Shown here piece after piece: positions 5,657 through 5,724 of a DNA stretch of 5,724 nucleotides. Source of the DNA: Acidobacteriota bacterium. GTDB lineage: Bacteria > Acidobacteriota > Terriglobia > Terriglobales > Acidobacteriaceae. The stretch spans positions 1 to 5,724 of the forward strand of contig JAJXUS010000160.1 in NCBI GenBank assembly GCA_021782675.1, written 5' to 3'. The notes below the pieces were generated by a model. It ran no database searches and was not told the DNA's origin. It worked only from the letters and a program-made list of their open reading frames with translations. The translations under genes were made by a program, and so were the position numbers. Position 1 is the first letter of the stretch. Every line of letters starts with the position of its first letter.

Positions 5657-5724
5657 ATGAAACATCCACTTTTTCTAAGGTTTGCTCTGCCTTACCACGT
5701 AATACATAAACTCCAATGAAAATG
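5657..5724. mobile_element. AT-rich flank, putative edge of an integrated element
   Basis: The 68 bp right of the tRNA piece contain about 24 G/C (35%), against roughly 60% in the rest of the window. The change falls at the point where tRNA similarity stops, at the anticodon loop. In the usual geometry of tRNA-targeted integration, the element lies on the 5' side of the orphan 3' half, which is this side. An inverted copy of the loop sequence (TTCTAAG, 5673-5679, against CTTAGAA, 5649-5655) is present. On the minus strand one frame is open from the edge (beginning IFIGVYVLRGKAEQTLEK) and runs on through the tRNA piece, so this could be the tail of an element gene. No integrase is visible, so the call is inferential. 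Confidence 0.4.

Noticed and set aside
5352..5669. 105-codon minus-strand frame crossing the tRNA piece, plus plus-strand frames with RESNPQPPA and SRTHNP endings
   Set aside because: These peptide strings are the familiar spurious translations of tRNA 3' ends; there is no ribosome binding site and the minus frame runs out of phase into the AsnB-like gene.
5676..5707. D-arm-like string GTGGTAAGGCAGAGC on the minus strand near the tRNA piece
   Set aside because: It resembles a D arm, but the bases before it do not contain a GGGCGAG acceptor strand and the anticodon 5' stem does not pair, so it is not the missing 5' half.
5657..5720. 20-codon plus-strand frame starting ATG at 5657
   Set aside because: Too short, only a weak AGAAG upstream, and it starts inside the junction; nothing supports translation.
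5657..5724. Group I intron interrupting tRNA-Arg
   Set aside because: The anticodon-loop break would suit such an intron, but no recognisable 3' intron core is seen in the 68 bp and the 5' exon is not in the window; kept only as an alternative to the attachment-site reading.
1..5724. CRISPR arrays, insertion sequences, rRNA
   Set aside because: No regularly spaced repeats, transposase motifs or rRNA-like stretches were seen on either strand.

Overview
The window looks like a chromosomal segment from a soil-type, fairly GC-rich bacterium (about 60% G+C by eye through the coding part). A CRTAC1/ASPIC-UnbV repeat protein next to a small biosynthesis-like operon fits Acidobacteriota best. Planctomycetes or other phyla rich in such proteins are possible, so the taxonomic call is inference only.

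Layout. (1) Positions 2-1537, plus strand: the 3' part of a secreted-type FG-GAP/VCBS repeat protein with a C-terminal ASPIC/UnbV domain; its 5' end lies outside the window. (2) Positions 5385 down to 1491, minus strand: a tight three-gene operon. In transcription order it encodes an asparagine-synthetase-like ATP-dependent amide-forming enzyme without the glutaminase nucleophile, a radical SAM protein with an extra C-terminal four-cysteine cluster, and an FAD-dependent monooxygenase/halogenase-like protein. Both junctions inside the operon are GTGA stop/start overlaps, which implies translational coupling and a shared job. The last gene of the operon and the repeat-protein gene converge and share 47 bp at their 3' ends. 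(3) Positions 5386-5611: a leader/intergenic region with two inverted repeats and no confident promoter. (4) Positions 5612-5656, minus strand: the 3' half of tRNA-Arg(UCU), from the anticodon loop to CCA, with no 5' half. (5) Positions 5657-5724: about 35% G+C, a sharp change in composition exactly where the tRNA match stops.

How it may work together. ATP-dependent amidation (AsnB-like), radical SAM chemistry and flavin-dependent oxidation or halogenation on one coupled transcript suggest a compact modification or biosynthetic pathway. Substrate and product cannot be told from the sequence: no carrier protein, recognisable precursor peptide or transporter is visible. The truncated tRNA with an AT-rich flank looks like the distal attachment-site scar of an integrative element extending past the right edge, which would place the operon on the chromosomal side, just downstream of a tRNA integration hotspot.
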